In this document: positions 1 to 6,741 of the stretch, piece by piece | How positions within the stretch are numbered: position 1 is the stretch's first letter | Layout of the letters: each line of letters starts with the position of its first letter | Source: Oceanospirillaceae bacterium | GTDB taxonomy: Bacteria > Pseudomonadota > Gammaproteobacteria > Pseudomonadales > Balneatricaceae | Assembly: GCA_023954795.1 (NCBI GenBank) | Contig: JAGSHA010000037.1 | Location: 1 to 14,835 of the forward strand | Direction: 5' to 3' | DNA: 14,835 nucleotides | The notes under the pieces: generated by a model | Seen by the model: only the letters and a program-made list of their open reading frames with translations | Told to the model about the DNA's origin: nothing | Database searches by the model: none | Made by a program: the position numbers and the translations under genes

Positions 1-22
1 AGGGTGGTTGATCAACCACCCT
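1..22 (-). terminator. Perfect palindrome after the MscS gene, probable terminator
   Basis: The first 22 bases form a perfect palindrome whose half is AGGGTGGTTGA. As RNA it would give a stem of about 9 bp closed by a GATC loop. It begins 18 bases past the stop codon of the minus-strand channel gene, where an intrinsic terminator would be expected. The base run that would follow on the minus strand lies outside the window, so the U tract cannot be checked. On the plus strand no T run follows. A protein-binding palindrome is the alternative. Confidence 0.55.
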
Positions 23-40
23 GTATCTTGCCGATGATGC

Positions 41-865
41 TTACGCGCTGTTTTTCAGAGTCACTTCCCGTTGCGGGAATGGGATCTCAATAGACGCTTG
101 CTGGAAGGCGGTATAGACGGCCAGATTGACCTGATATTGCAGTTCGAAGTAACGCTGGGTGGGTACCCAATAGCGATAGCCGATATCTACCGAAGAATCG
201 CCAAAGCCTTCAATTCCCACCTGAGGGGCCGGTTCCTGCGTGATCTCTTCGAACCCCGCCAAGACCTCTCTGACAATGCTGATGGCATGGTTGGCGTCTG
301 CGCTGTAACTGATCCCTATGCTGGCTTCGACAACCTTATTGCCAAAGGAGTTGGTGATAACTTCGCCAACAATATGTTTGTTGGGAATGGTGATCAGTTC
401 CCCATCTTCGGTGGATAAGAGGGTGTAAGCTAAACGGATCTCTTCCACGATGCCGGTAATGTCATTGATTGTAATGGTGTTGCCCACCACAAACGGTCGA
501 GTCAGGATAATGGTGAATCCTGCGCCGTAGTTTGAAAATACGCCCTGTAAAGCCAGTCCGATGCTGAGGGATATAGCACCGATGGCCGCCACAAATGGGG
601 CAACGCTGATACCAAACTTGCCCAGACAGATGACAACGATCATGGCAATAAACAGCAGTCTTACGCAGTTGGCAATGAACATGCGCAGGGTGATGTCTAT
701 TTCATTTCGTTCGCAGATGCGAAGCGTAATGTTGCTAAACCAGCGGGCAATGATCAGGCCGATTATAAAAATGATAATCGCGCCGATGACCTGAAAACTG
801 TAGTTAACGAAGAAATCTACAATCAGGGTGTAGAAGTGGGTGAGGGATTGAAGTTCCTCTAGCAT
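41..865 (-). CDS. Small MscS-family mechanosensitive ion channel
   Basis: Inner-membrane channel of the small-conductance MscS family, which opens under membrane tension during osmotic downshock to release solutes. The 274-aa length fits the minimal three-helix class (E. coli MscS is 286 aa). Hydrophobic segments fall at about residues 15-42, 62-84 and 88-118. The third is the pore helix: it is rich in Ala, Gly and Ser, with the family-typical run SIGLALQG followed by SNYGAGF and then RPFVVGN at the entry to the beta domain. The remaining cytoplasmic part carries the expected IPNKHI and ITN motifs. The start is supported by GGAGAG on the minus strand at 874-879, 8 bases upstream. It is codirectional with the upstream DUF523 gene across a 68-base gap, so the two may be cotranscribed. 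No substrate specificity can be read. Confidence 0.93.
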   Translation of the reverse strand: MLEELQSLTHFYTLIVDFFVNYSFQVIGAIIIFIIGLIIARWFSNITLRICERNEIDITLRMFIANCVRLLFIAMIVVICLGKFGISVAPFVAAIGAISLSIGLALQGVFSNYGAGFTIILTRPFVVGNTITINDITGIVEEIRLAYTLLSTEDGELITIPNKHIVGEVITNSFGNKVVEASIGISYSADANHAISIVREVLAGFEEITQEPAPQVGIEGFGDSSVDIGYRYWVPTQRYFELQYQVNLAVYTAFQQASIEIPFPQREVTLKNSA

Positions 866-933
866 CGCTTGGACTCTCCGACAGCAAGGATTGGCCAGAG
901 AGTCAGCGGGCGTGAAAAGTGTCCGAAGCTTCC

Positions 934-1398
934 CTAGCGTTGATCAACGAACTGGAACAGTTCTTCCAGTTGGTGCTCATTAAACACCGGAATGCCGCTG
1001 CGTAAAAGCTCTGATGCTGCTACGCCGCTGCCTTCGATCAATTGTCCTGAGAAGCTGCCATCATAAATTTGAGTATTTCCACATGACGGGCTTTTAGCTT
1101 TCATCAAAGCGCAGCAGACATGTTCTTTCTTTGCCAGCTCTAGTGTTTTCTCTGCGCCCATCAAAAACGCAGGTGTCACATCTTCTCCGGTACGATCGGT
1201 AATCATAATCGGAAATTTGGATTGTGTTTCTGAAGGTGCTCGTGGAGTGGGTAAGCCGCCGACAGATTCTGGACAGATTTTCACCAGCCGCCCTTCGTCA
1301 CGCCAGCGTTTGATCACCGGGTGGTCGAGCAGATTGTCGCGGCCGTCATAACGTACACGGTCACCCATCAGGCATGCGCTTACAAGTATTTTTCCCAT
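934..1398 (-). CDS. DUF523 family protein
   Basis: A 154-aa cytosolic protein of the DUF523 (YbbK-like) family, whose biochemical role is not settled. The family hallmarks are visible: an N-terminal ILVSACLMG followed by VRYDG, then ICPESVGGLPTPR at about residues 41-53, and a cysteine cluster (VCCALMK, then SPSCG at about residues 103-107). The conserved cysteines suggest metal or Fe-S binding or thiol chemistry, but this is inference. No membrane segment or signal peptide is seen. The start ATG lacks a good Shine-Dalgarno sequence; the bases upstream read gacttgttact. A promoter-like TTGCTA/TACAAT pair lies about 40 bases upstream on the minus strand. Full length for the family, with no sign of damage. 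Confidence 0.9.
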   Translation of the reverse strand: MGKILVSACLMGDRVRYDGRDNLLDHPVIKRWRDEGRLVKICPESVGGLPTPRAPSETQSKFPIMITDRTGEDVTPAFLMGAEKTLELAKKEHVCCALMKAKSPSCGNTQIYDGSFSGQLIEGSGVAASELLRSGIPVFNEHQLEELFQFVDQR

Positions 1399-1438
1399 AG
1401 TAACAAGTCGTGTTTCTTATTGTTGTTTTGGGGGCGAC

Positions 1439-1466
1439 ATTGTATAGCGGAGTTGAGGGTTAGCAA
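1439..1466 (-). promoter_or_regulatory. Candidate sigma-70 promoter for the DUF523 gene
   Basis: Read on the minus strand, TTGCTA (1466-1461) and TACAAT (1444-1439) are separated by 16 bases. The -10 box matches TATAAT at 5 of 6 positions and the -35 box matches TTGACA at 4 of 6. The -10 lies about 40 bases upstream of the DUF523 start codon. Based on pattern only. Confidence 0.45.
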
Positions 1467-1589
1467 GGGGGTAGATGTTGATCCGCATCATTTCTCAGGC
1501 TGAATGTGCGTTATATGAAGATATTTCAGGCAGGCTCGCCTTTTCGGTAGTACGACCTGTAATCGGAGGCAAGTGTGGATCCCAGGATT

Positions 1590-1605
1590 TTTACGTCTAC
1601 GTAAA
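1590..1605. promoter_or_regulatory. Upstream operator copy (TTTACGT-N2-ACGTAAA)
   Basis: A perfect 7-2-7 inverted repeat, TTTACGT CT ACGTAAA. The identical arms recur at 1758-1773 with a different two-base centre. The conservation of arms but not centre points to a dimeric regulator. It lies about 210 bases before the start codon of the acyl-CoA dehydrogenase gene. From memory, the layout resembles sites proposed for the MerR-type regulator LiuR of branched-chain amino acid and acyl-CoA catabolism; the regulator identity is unverified and no regulator of that kind is encoded in the window. Confidence 0.7.
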
Positions 1606-1757
1606 GGTAAGGGGTTTTGCTTATTACGCTTTTGTATTATTTGTCGAGCCAAAAAATATATGCTGTTTGGTTTCATGCCCTTGTTTGATGCGGCTTTCAG
1701 CGCTGTGTAGGCTGTTTTTCTATACCTGTATCGGAAAGTGGCAGTATCGATTTACTG

Positions 1758-1773
1758 TTTACGTAAACGTAAA
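1758..1773. promoter_or_regulatory. Promoter-proximal operator copy (TTTACGT-N2-ACGTAAA)
   Basis: A perfect 7-2-7 inverted repeat, TTTACGT AA ACGTAAA, with arms identical to those at 1590-1605. It also embeds the 12-base palindrome GTTTACGTAAAC (1757-1768), and an extra TTTAC half-site lies at 1751-1755. It covers the predicted -35 box and most of the spacer of the operon promoter, so a bound protein would block or reshape polymerase binding. Its centre is 168 bp from the other copy. Confidence 0.78.
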
Positions 1774-1786
1774 TTTGGGGTATAGA
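1758..1786 (+). promoter_or_regulatory. Candidate sigma-70 promoter of the acyl-CoA operon
   Basis: TTTACG (1758-1763) and TATAGA (1781-1786) are separated by exactly 17 bases, which would place transcription start near 1793. The -35 element is the left arm of the operator, so promoter and operator overlap. The spacing is normal rather than the 19 bp typical of MerR-activated promoters, which favours simple repression. A GGGTAAACCC motif with dyad symmetry lies at the expected start point. Confidence 0.55.
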
Positions 1787-1815
1787 TTGGGGTAAACCCT
1801 TATATGGAGCCCCTG

Positions 1816-2973
1816 ATGGACCTCTCGCTGACAGAAGAACAACAACTCATTCAGGATACTGCCAAGCGTTTTGCGGAAACCGAACTCGCGCCGGTGGCGG
1901 AAAAACTGGATCAGACAAAAGATAAATCCATCCTGCTGGAAAACTGCAAAAAACTCGCTGAATTGGGCTTCATGGGTCTCAATATCAATGCGGATCATGG
2001 CGGTACTGAGGCTGGGGTTGTGGCCTTCAGTTTGGCGATGACCGAAATTGCCCGTGCTTGTGCGTCGACAGCCGTCACGATGTCAGTCACCAATATGGTT
2101 GCTGAAGTGATTCAGGCGATGGGTACTGAAGAGCAAAAGAACAAATACTTGCCTCTGATCTGTAGCGGTGAATACCGTGCAGGTAGCTTCTGCCTGACTG
2201 AATCGGGTGCAGGTTCTGATCCGGCCTCGATGCGTACGCAGGCGGTGAAGACTGAAAACGGTTTCGCGATTAGCGGTACTAAACAGTGGATCACCAGTGC
2301 TGAATTTGCGGGTGTCTTTGTGGTGTGGGCGGTGACTGATCCGGAAGCGAAAAAAGGTAAAGGTATTACCTGTTTTCTGGTGGAAGCTGATGCGCCGGGT
2401 ATCACCGTAGGTCCTGCTGAGAAGAAAATGGGGCAGCACGGTTCTGCGACCAACGAAGTGCATTTCGAAAATGTAGAAGTGCCTGAGTCAGCGATTCTGG
2501 GCAAGTTGAACGATGGTTTCCGGTTAGCTGTAGCTGAACTGGCGGGTGGTCGTATCGGCATTGGTTCGCTGGCGCTGGGTGTGGGTCTGGCCGCGATGGA
2601 TTATGCCATTCAATACACGCAGGAACGGAAACAGTTTGGCCGTCCTATCTCTGACTTCCAGGGCTTGCAGTGGATGATTGCAGATCGTTGCACCGAGCTG
2701 GAAGCAGCACGTTTACTGCTAATGAGCGCAGCCGACCGTAAAGAACGCGGCCTTCCTTTTGCAAAAGAAGCGTCGATGGCGAAGGTATTTGCCAGTGAAA
2801 AGGCAAATCAGGCGTGTTACAGCGCACTTCAGATGCTGGGTGGTTACGGCTACATGCAGGAATACCCACTGGAGCGTTATGCGCGTGACGTGCGTATCAC
2901 CTCGATTTATGAAGGTACCAGTGAGATTCAGCGTGTGATCATCGCACGAGAAATTATGCGTGAGCATAGCTAA
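1816..2973 (+). CDS. Acyl-CoA dehydrogenase, short/branched-chain type
   Basis: FAD enzyme that introduces the alpha-beta double bond into an acyl-CoA, passing electrons to ETF. With the start at 1816 it has 385 aa, normal for the SCAD/MCAD branch. Visible signatures are the N-terminal helical domain beginning LSLTEEQQ, the substrate/flavin motif FCLTESGAGSD (about 125-135), WITSAEFAG, the ERKQFGRPI helix (270-278), QMLGGYGYM (339-347) and the catalytic glutamate E366 in IYEGTSEIQR. The base is at the MCAD/SCAD position, which argues against isovaleryl-CoA dehydrogenase. An in-frame ATG lies upstream at 1804, but GGAG at 1806-1809 sits 6 bases before the 1816 ATG, and a transcript from the predicted promoter would start near 1793, so 1816 is preferred. 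First gene of a six-gene operon; the next gene starts 24 bases downstream. Chain length and branching of the substrate cannot be read from sequence. Confidence 0.93.
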   Translation: MDLSLTEEQQLIQDTAKRFAETELAPVAEKLDQTKDKSILLENCKKLAELGFMGLNINADHGGTEAGVVAFSLAMTEIARACASTAVTMSVTNMVAEVIQAMGTEEQKNKYLPLICSGEYRAGSFCLTESGAGSDPASMRTQAVKTENGFAISGTKQWITSAEFAGVFVVWAVTDPEAKKGKGITCFLVEADAPGITVGPAEKKMGQHGSATNEVHFENVEVPESAILGKLNDGFRLAVAELAGGRIGIGSLALGVGLAAMDYAIQYTQERKQFGRPISDFQGLQWMIADRCTELEAARLLLMSAADRKERGLPFAKEASMAKVFASEKANQACYSALQMLGGYGYMQEYPLERYARDVRITSIYEGTSEIQRVIIAREIMREHS

Positions 2974-2997
2974 GCGACCCAATAAAAGGCTGTTGTG

Positions 2998-4143
2998 ATG
3001 AAACCACTCGCAGGACTTAAAGTACTCGACTTTTCAACGCTGTTACCAGGGCCTTACGCCACTATGTTGCTGGCCGACCTGGGTGCAGATGTAGTGCGGG
3101 TCGAGTCTCCGACGCGAGATGATCTGGTGCGCAATATGAGACCGCAGATCGCAGGGCAGTCTGCGGCGTTTCGCTACCTGAATCGCGGTAAGCGGTCTAT
3201 CACGTTAGATCTTAAGCACGCTGATGCTGCAGCTGTAATTCATCAGCTGATCGATGAATACGACATCGTTGTAGAGCAGTTTCGTCCGGGGGTTATGCAG
3301 CGCCTGGGTTTGGATTACACAGCGTTAGCGGAAGTGAAGCCCGATCTGATCTATTGCTCTATCTCCGGCTATGGTCAGACCGGCGCATACGCAGACAAAG
3401 CGGGGCATGATATCAACTTCCTGTCGCTGGCCGGTGTTGCCAGTCATATGGGGCGTGCTGACGCAGGGCCTTGCCCGTTAGGTGTGCAGGTAGCGGATCA
3501 GGCCGCTGGCTCTCACCCTGCAGTGGTTGCGATCCTCTCCGCGGTGATTCAGCGAGATCGTCTGGGTAAAGGTGCGCAGATCGATATTTCCATGGCCGAT
3601 AACAGTGTTGCTTTGCAGGCGTTGTTAGCGCCGGGTGCGTTGAACGGCGCGCCTGAAGATTCTTACGAAAGTCACTTCCTCAATGGTTCTGGTTTCTATG
3701 ACTACTACCGTACGCGCGATCAGCGCTACATTTCCGTGGGCAGTCTTGAGCCGCAGTTTAAGCAGCGCTTGCTGGAAACCCTAAAGGCAACTGAGCTGGA
3801 CAGTTTGAGTGACGCTGATTTGAAAGTGCAGCTGAAAGAGGTCTTCGCAACGGAAGATCTTGCCGTTTGGCAGCAGCGCTTTAGCGATGTCGATGCCTGT
3901 GTTGAACCGGTGTTGACGATGACTGAAGCTGCGCAGCATCCCGCCTTTGTATCGCGGGACCTGATCCAGACCACTGCTGATGGTGAAGTGCAGATCGCTC
4001 CCGCGATTCGCTTTGATAACGAAGCAAATGAATTACCCGCAGAAGCCCCCGTCAGAGGTGCAGATACGGATTTAGTGATGGCTGATGCCGGCCTGAACAA
4101 CGATGAAATAAATAATCTCCGGGCGGCAGGGGTGTTTGGCTGA
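2998..4143 (+). CDS. CaiB/BaiF-family protein, alpha-methylacyl-CoA racemase-like
   Basis: A 381-aa protein with the family III CoA-transferase fold, starting PLAGLKVLDFS and LLPGPYATMLLADLGADVVRVE. Within this fold it looks like a racemase (AMACR, mycobacterial MCR) rather than a transferase. It has H137 in AGHDIN, D167 in VQVADQAAG and E251 in GSLEPQF. The His-Asp spacing of 30 residues equals that of MCR (H126/D156), and the Glu corresponds to E241. Such enzymes interconvert 2R- and 2S-methylacyl-CoA thioesters so that a stereospecific dehydrogenase can act, matching the acyl-CoA dehydrogenase just upstream. A CoA-transferase activity remains possible. The ATG at 2998 is preferred over the GTG at 2995; AAAGG at 2984-2988 serves either. 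A 73-base gap separates it from the ligase. Confidence 0.85.
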   Translation: MKPLAGLKVLDFSTLLPGPYATMLLADLGADVVRVESPTRDDLVRNMRPQIAGQSAAFRYLNRGKRSITLDLKHADAAAVIHQLIDEYDIVVEQFRPGVMQRLGLDYTALAEVKPDLIYCSISGYGQTGAYADKAGHDINFLSLAGVASHMGRADAGPCPLGVQVADQAAGSHPAVVAILSAVIQRDRLGKGAQIDISMADNSVALQALLAPGALNGAPEDSYESHFLNGSGFYDYYRTRDQRYISVGSLEPQFKQRLLETLKATELDSLSDADLKVQLKEVFATEDLAVWQQRFSDVDACVEPVLTMTEAAQHPAFVSRDLIQTTADGEVQIAPAIRFDNEANELPAEAPVRGADTDLVMADAGLNNDEINNLRAAGVFG

Positions 4144-4216
4144 ATCGCATTGTGAATCAGTCTTGCCTGCCGTGAACCGGTGAAAGAATAACAACGATAA
4201 ATACGAGAGTAAGAAA

Positions 4217-5872
4217 ATGACTACGGAAAACTATCAGACATATTACGATCAGTTTACTCCGGCCATGATCGAAGAGCAGATGATTGGTAGCCTGGAAGAA
4301 GGTTTCAATGTTTGCGAAGAGATCTGTGATAAGTGGGCTGAAGGCGACCGCGTTGCATTGAAATATGAGGGTGCGGAACGCCCTGCTTCTGAGTTGACGT
4401 TTGTAGAACTGAAAGAAAAATCTGCTCAGTTCGCAAACTTCCTCGCCTCTCAGGGAATTGGTAAAGGTGACCGTGTTGCTGCGTTGCTGCCGCGTACTCC
4501 GGAGCTGTTGATTGTCGTCATGGGCGCGTTGCGTGCAGGTGCTGTCTATCAGCCACTGTTTACCGCTTTTGGTCCGGGCGCAATTGAATACCGTGTACTG
4601 CAGGCCGATACCAAGCTTATCGTGACTGATCCGGCTAACCGTTCCAAGCTGGATGATGTGCGTGGTTGCCCTCCAACATTGCTGGTTAACAAAGCTCAGG
4701 CGGATGCGAAGTATGCTGATGAGCGTGACTTCATGGCTGAGGTAGGTAGTTTATCTGCGGAGTTTACACCGGTACGTATTGGTGCTGACGATCCTTTCCT
4801 GCAGATGTTTACATCTGGCACCGTAGGTAAGTCCAAAGGTGTTGCCGTACCGGCGCGTGCGATTCTTTCTTTCTACATCTACATGCGTTTTGCTGTTGGC
4901 CTGCGTCCAGAAGATACCTACTGGAACGTGGCTGATCCAGGTTGGGCTTATGGTCTGTATTACGCGGTAGTGGGGCCGTTGTTGCTGGGTAACACCACGC
5001 ATTTCTGCGAGTCTGGTTTCACTCCTGAAACCACTTACGACATGCTGCGTAAGTACAAAATTACCAATCTGGCAGCGGCGCCAACGGCTTACCGTTTGTT
5101 GATGGCAAACGACAATATTTTGGGCCCGGATGACAAATTTGACCTGCGTGTTGCCAGCAGTGCTGGTGAGCCGCTGAACCCTGAAGTTATCGGTTGGGTG
5201 GATAAGCGTCTGGGTTGTCCGGTTATGGATCACTACGGTCAGACCGAAACCGGTATGACGGCGTGTAACCATCATGACTTGGAGCAGGATGTAGTACGTG
5301 TCGGCTCTATGGGCTTCTCTATGCCGGGTCATCGTGTTGTTGCGCTGGATGCAGACTACAACGAGATTCCAGAAGGTGAAACCGGTCAGCTGGCCGTGGA
5401 TGTGGATAACTCACCGTTGTTCTTCTTCCAGGGCTACACGTGGCAGGAAAAAAATCCGTTCCACGGTAAGTATTACCTGACAGGCGACGTGGTGATGAGC
5501 CACGGTGATGGTAGCTACTCCTTTACCGGTCGTGATGACGATATCATCACGACAGCGGGTTACCGTGTTGGGCCTGCAGATGTTGAGAGCACCTTGTTGG
5601 AGCATGAAGCGGTGGCAGAATCCGGTGTGATCGGCAAACCTGATCCAAAACGTGGTTCTATCATCAAGGCGTATGTTGTGATCAAGCCAGAGTTTGATCC
5701 AACTGAAGAGCTGGCAGAAGCGCTGAAGCAACACGTGCGTAATCGTTTGTCTACGCACGCCTTCCCACGTGAGATTGAATTTATGCCGGAATTGCCGAAG
5801 ACACCGAGTGGCAAAATCCAGCGTTTCATTCTGCGTAATCAGGCGCGTGATGAAAGTGATGCGTCTTCCTAA
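4217..5872 (+). CDS. AMP-forming acyl-CoA ligase (acetyl-CoA synthetase-like, medium-chain type)
   Basis: ANL-superfamily adenylating enzyme of 551 aa that makes an acyl-CoA from a free acid, ATP and CoA in the cytosol. Core motifs are in order: the phosphate loop FTSGTVGKSKGVAV at about 208-221, YGQTETG, YLTGDV, GRDDDIITTAGYRVGP at the hinge, and the adenylation lysine K533 in PKTPSGKIQR. The TTAGYRVGP hinge and overall length resemble acetyl-, propionyl- and medium-chain acyl-CoA synthetases more than long-chain FadD. The phosphate loop is a little unusual, with VGKSKG where TGxPKG is usual. It sits in an operon with an acyl-CoA dehydrogenase and racemase-like gene upstream and thioesterases downstream, so it probably activates the acid that those enzymes process. 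The substrate is unknown. A weak purine-rich site (gagagtaagaa) precedes the ATG. Confidence 0.92.
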   Translation: MTTENYQTYYDQFTPAMIEEQMIGSLEEGFNVCEEICDKWAEGDRVALKYEGAERPASELTFVELKEKSAQFANFLASQGIGKGDRVAALLPRTPELLIVVMGALRAGAVYQPLFTAFGPGAIEYRVLQADTKLIVTDPANRSKLDDVRGCPPTLLVNKAQADAKYADERDFMAEVGSLSAEFTPVRIGADDPFLQMFTSGTVGKSKGVAVPARAILSFYIYMRFAVGLRPEDTYWNVADPGWAYGLYYAVVGPLLLGNTTHFCESGFTPETTYDMLRKYKITNLAAAPTAYRLLMANDNILGPDDKFDLRVASSAGEPLNPEVIGWVDKRLGCPVMDHYGQTETGMTACNHHDLEQDVVRVGSMGFSMPGHRVVALDADYNEIPEGETGQLAVDVDNSPLFFFQGYTWQEKNPFHGKYYLTGDVVMSHGDGSYSFTGRDDDIITTAGYRVGPADVESTLLEHEAVAESGVIGKPDPKRGSIIKAYVVIKPEFDPTEELAEALKQHVRNRLSTHAFPREIEFMPELPKTPSGKIQRFILRNQARDESDASS

Positions 5873-5885
5873 CGGAGTAGCTTGA

Positions 5886-6314
5886 ATGAAAACGAATAAC
5901 CCGGATTACGAGATAGAAACTCGCCGGGTTTTCGATCAGGCACCGTTTATTCGCCAATTAGGGGCTGAACTCCTTGAGTTCAGCCCCGGCGTTTGCCGAA
6001 CCCGGATTGTCCTGAACGAAAACCATAAGCAACAGGATGGCTTTGTCCATGCCGGTGTGCAGGCGACGTTAGCGGATCACAGTTGTGGCACGGCTGCGGC
6101 TACATTGATTGCAGAAGGGCAGCGCGTCCTAACCGCCGATTTTACAGTGAACCTGCTGCGTCCTGCGCAGGGGCACACGCTTGAGTGCGAAGCAAAAGTA
6201 CTGAAGCAAGGCAAAACCCTGACGGTGGCTGAAGGTGAAGTCTACGCCGTGGGAGAAGAGCGGAAGCTCGTTGCAAAAGCGACGGTTACGCTGGCCATAG
6301 TCACGGTGGGGTAA
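5886..6314 (+). CDS. PaaI-type hotdog thioesterase (first of two)
   Basis: A 142-aa single-hotdog protein of the PaaI/YbgC-like thioesterase group, expected to hydrolyse acyl-CoA or aryl-CoA in the cytosol as a dimer of dimers. The active-site segment reads QQDGFVHAGVQATLADHS (about 49-66), with the family HAG turn, the acidic LAD residue on the long helix and a following Ala-rich stretch. The later strand DFTVNLLRPAQG is the usual second hallmark. Start supported by GGAG at 5874-5877, 8 bases before the ATG. Only 13 bases separate it from the ligase and 4 from the second thioesterase, so translation is probably coupled. It may rescue CoA from dead-end thioesters made by the ligase; that is inference. 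Confidence 0.9.
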   Translation: MKTNNPDYEIETRRVFDQAPFIRQLGAELLEFSPGVCRTRIVLNENHKQQDGFVHAGVQATLADHSCGTAAATLIAEGQRVLTADFTVNLLRPAQGHTLECEAKVLKQGKTLTVAEGEVYAVGEERKLVAKATVTLAIVTVG

Positions 6315-6318
6315 TCCT

Positions 6319-6741
6319 GTGGAAATGAACTTCGAACAGATGCAGATTTTCCTGAAGGAACACTTTCCTCAGGGTGATCAGTATGGTGAATTGTTAGAGC
6401 TCGGTAATGGCACATCAACGATGCGATTGCCGGTAGATGATCAGCACTTGCGCCCGGGTGGCACAGTGTCAGGGCCTGCGATGATGGGGTTGGCGGATGT
6501 GGCTGTGTATGCCGCATTGCTGAGCCGTATTGGTCCGGTATCCTTGGCAGTGACCACCAATCTCAATATCAATTTCCTGCGTAAACCCTCAGCGGATGCC
6601 GATATTCTGGCAAAAGCTCAGATGCTGAAAGTGGGTAAGCGTTTGGGGGTTGGTGAGGTGTATATCTTGTCTGATGGCGATGACGAACCCGTCGCTCACG
6701 CCACTATGACCTATTCAATTCCGGTGCCGGAGAATCGCTGA
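6319..6741 (+). CDS. PaaI-type hotdog thioesterase (second of two)
   Basis: A 140-aa hotdog-fold protein adjacent to another of the same class. Its central segment GTVSGPAMMGLADVAVYAAL (about 48-67) matches the PaaI helix motif, with the first protein's HAG replaced by SGP, and it is followed by TNLNINFLRKPSADADI. The change at the loop may alter catalysis or substrate; the LAD acidic residue is kept. The two proteins are clearly diverged, so this is not a recent duplication. The GTG at 6319 is chosen because GGTGGGG at 6305-6311 gives 7-base spacing; an in-frame ATG at 6325 has no good ribosome site. Its TGA overlaps the next ATG by one base (TGATG), indicating translational coupling with the hydrolase. 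Confidence 0.88.
   Translation: MEMNFEQMQIFLKEHFPQGDQYGELLELGNGTSTMRLPVDDQHLRPGGTVSGPAMMGLADVAVYAALLSRIGPVSLAVTTNLNINFLRKPSADADILAKAQMLKVGKRLGVGEVYILSDGDDEPVAHATMTYSIPVPENR

Larger units (their letters stand above)
1399..1815. other. Divergent intergenic control region
   Basis: About 417 bases without a convincing gene between the leftward DUF523 gene and the rightward acyl-CoA dehydrogenase gene. It contains the DUF523 promoter near 1439-1466, a palindromic operator at 1590-1605, a second copy at 1758-1773 and the operon promoter at 1758-1786. Short open frames of 60-106 codons cross it on both strands, but they have no ribosome site, no recognisable motif and mutually overlapping positions. 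The stretch from about 1610 to 1750 is T-rich and shows nothing else that I can name. Confidence 0.6.

Noticed and set aside
1475..1795. A 106-codon open frame in the gap before the acyl-CoA dehydrogenase
   Set aside because: No ribosome site, odd Cys/Phe/Tyr-rich composition, and it runs through both operators and the promoter; overlapping frames on the other strand are equally open.
4751..5332. A 193-codon minus-strand frame inside the operon ligase gene
   Set aside because: Antisense shadow of a clear ANL enzyme; no recognisable family and no start signal.
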